Assembly: GCA_003569125.1 (NCBI GenBank)
Contig: BGOG01000005.1
Span: 1 to 64,000 of the forward strand
Direction of reading: 5' to 3'
DNA from: Acidimicrobiaceae bacterium
GTDB taxonomy: Bacteria > Actinomycetota > Acidimicrobiia > Acidimicrobiales > Ilumatobacteraceae
DNA length: 64,000 nucleotides
This document shows, piece by piece, positions 63,326 to 64,000 of this stretch; the first letter of the stretch is position 1, and each line of letters begins with the position of its first letter. The position numbers were made by a program, and so were the translations under genes. Below the pieces are notes generated by a model, which was given only the letters and a program-made list of their open reading frames with translations, had not been told where the DNA came from and ran no database searches.

Positions 63326-64000
63326 TCAAATTTCGTCGCTTGATAGTTGACGAAGCAGTTCTTCTACGACAAGTGATCGAGTTGTGGCAACGGCTTGCAT
63401 TGTCCATCCCCCAATGTGTGGGCTGACGACTGCATTTAAGTTTTGAGATGCCGCTACTACCAAGGGCGAATCTGCAGAAGAAAAATCGTCCGCGTTTTCT
63501 CCAACCAATACGTCCACACCAACTCCATAGAGTTTTCCAGACTTCAGCGCCTCGACGATAGCCGGCTCATCAACGACTTCGCCCCTAGAAGTGTTGATTA
63601 GAACGGCACCGTTCTTCATTTTGAGATTTCGGAGTCTGCGATCAACCGATGCGTTTGTTCATTAAGAGGAACATGAATGCTGATTACATCTGACACTGCC
63701 AGCAGCTGATCTAAACTCGCAGCAGAGATACCATCTTTTAAATTTGCTGTTTTTGCTTTATCGATATCGCAAACAACAACCCGCATACCGAACGCCAAGC
63801 CATACTCGGCAACACGGAGGCCCAGGCGGCCACATCCGATGATGCCGAGCGTCCGACCCGCTAGATCGAATCCTAAAAAAGGTCCGCGATCAAAGCTTCC
63901 AGAAAGCACTGAGGCATGAGCAGGAATAATTTTTCTTATAACTGCCAATAAAAGGCTCCAGGTTAGTTCGGCGGTTGAAAACACATTTGAGATTTTTTTA
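63326..64000 (-). CDS. D-isomer specific 2-hydroxyacid dehydrogenase, partial, one frameshift
   Basis: The 5' end lies beyond the window. The NAD-binding domain reads GRTLGIIGCGRLGLRVAEYG (GxGxxG), then VVVCDID and VSDVISIHVPLNEQTHRLI, and the second fragment has NGAVLINTSRGEVVDEPAIV and the catalytic-His region VVSPHIGG. A base in the four-T run at 63619-63622 breaks the frame between ADSEISK and KNGAVLINTSRG. Such enzymes (SerA-like) also occur in sugar-acid and surface glycan clusters. It is convergent with the NeuB-like gene. Confidence 0.85.

Overview
The window looks like a chromosomal segment of a moderate-GC actinobacterium, most likely of the Acidimicrobiia (freshwater or marine Ilumatobacter-like). 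The signs are a WhiB regulator beside a PdtaS-type histidine kinase, the MSMEG_4193/DUF3090/SCO1664 gene trio, DUF3107, paired ArsA-like ATPases, a Rho with a long Arg/Asn/Asp-rich insert, and fatty-acid oxidation genes (acyl-CoA dehydrogenase, ETF, enoyl-CoA hydratase). A complete System I (Ccm) cytochrome c maturation cluster is present. This is uncommon in actinobacteria as a whole. The lineage is inferred from gene content only. No rRNA, tRNA, phage, transposon or CRISPR array was found.

Layout. 1-8.1 kb (minus): an aspartate-family amino acid operon argS-lysA-hom-thrC followed by rho. 8.1-10.5 kb: a methyltransferase, a nucleoside hydrolase and a divergent solitary bioY. 10.5-18.1 kb (minus): a peptide ABC transporter (two ATPases, two permeases) with two tandem substrate-binding proteins, each followed by a similar hairpin. 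18.3-24.5 kb: a YqeY-like protein, a DsbB/thioredoxin pair, a zinc or manganese ABC transporter with a candidate metalloregulator operator, an O6-alkylguanine repair protein and methylglyoxal synthase. 24.5-36.5 kb: acyl-CoA dehydrogenase, a Kef-type antiporter fused to a GlnD-like tail, an FrhB-family iron-sulfur protein, a TSUP transporter, family-5 uracil-DNA glycosylase, the MSMEG_4193 trio, a glycosyltransferase-like gene and etfAB. 36.5-40.8 kb: a lipid kinase, a large membrane protein and GDPD. 41-48.5 kb: whiB, pdtaS, the ArsA pair, DUF3107, mrp, a SufR-like regulator, a molybdopterin oxidoreductase and sixA. 48.5-55.7 kb (minus): enoyl-CoA hydratase and ccmABCDEFGHI. 55.7-62.3 kb: small membrane and exported proteins, a HelD-like helicase, cspA and an FAH-family hydrolase. 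62.3-64 kb: a broken NeuB-like synthase and a partial D-2-hydroxyacid dehydrogenase, perhaps the edge of a surface-glycan locus.

Sequence quality matters here. About sixteen otherwise ordinary genes, several normally essential or highly conserved (rho, ccmF), are split by single-base indels, and most of those that could be located lie in mononucleotide runs. This is best read as residual sequencing error. Coordinates of broken genes below span all fragments.

The most novel item is the 892-residue protein at 25897-28575. It is a CPA2/Kef-type antiporter whose cytoplasmic tail resembles the HD-ACT-ACT half of GlnD, with the HD metal ligands apparently lost. This suggests an ion transporter gated by nitrogen or amino-acid status.
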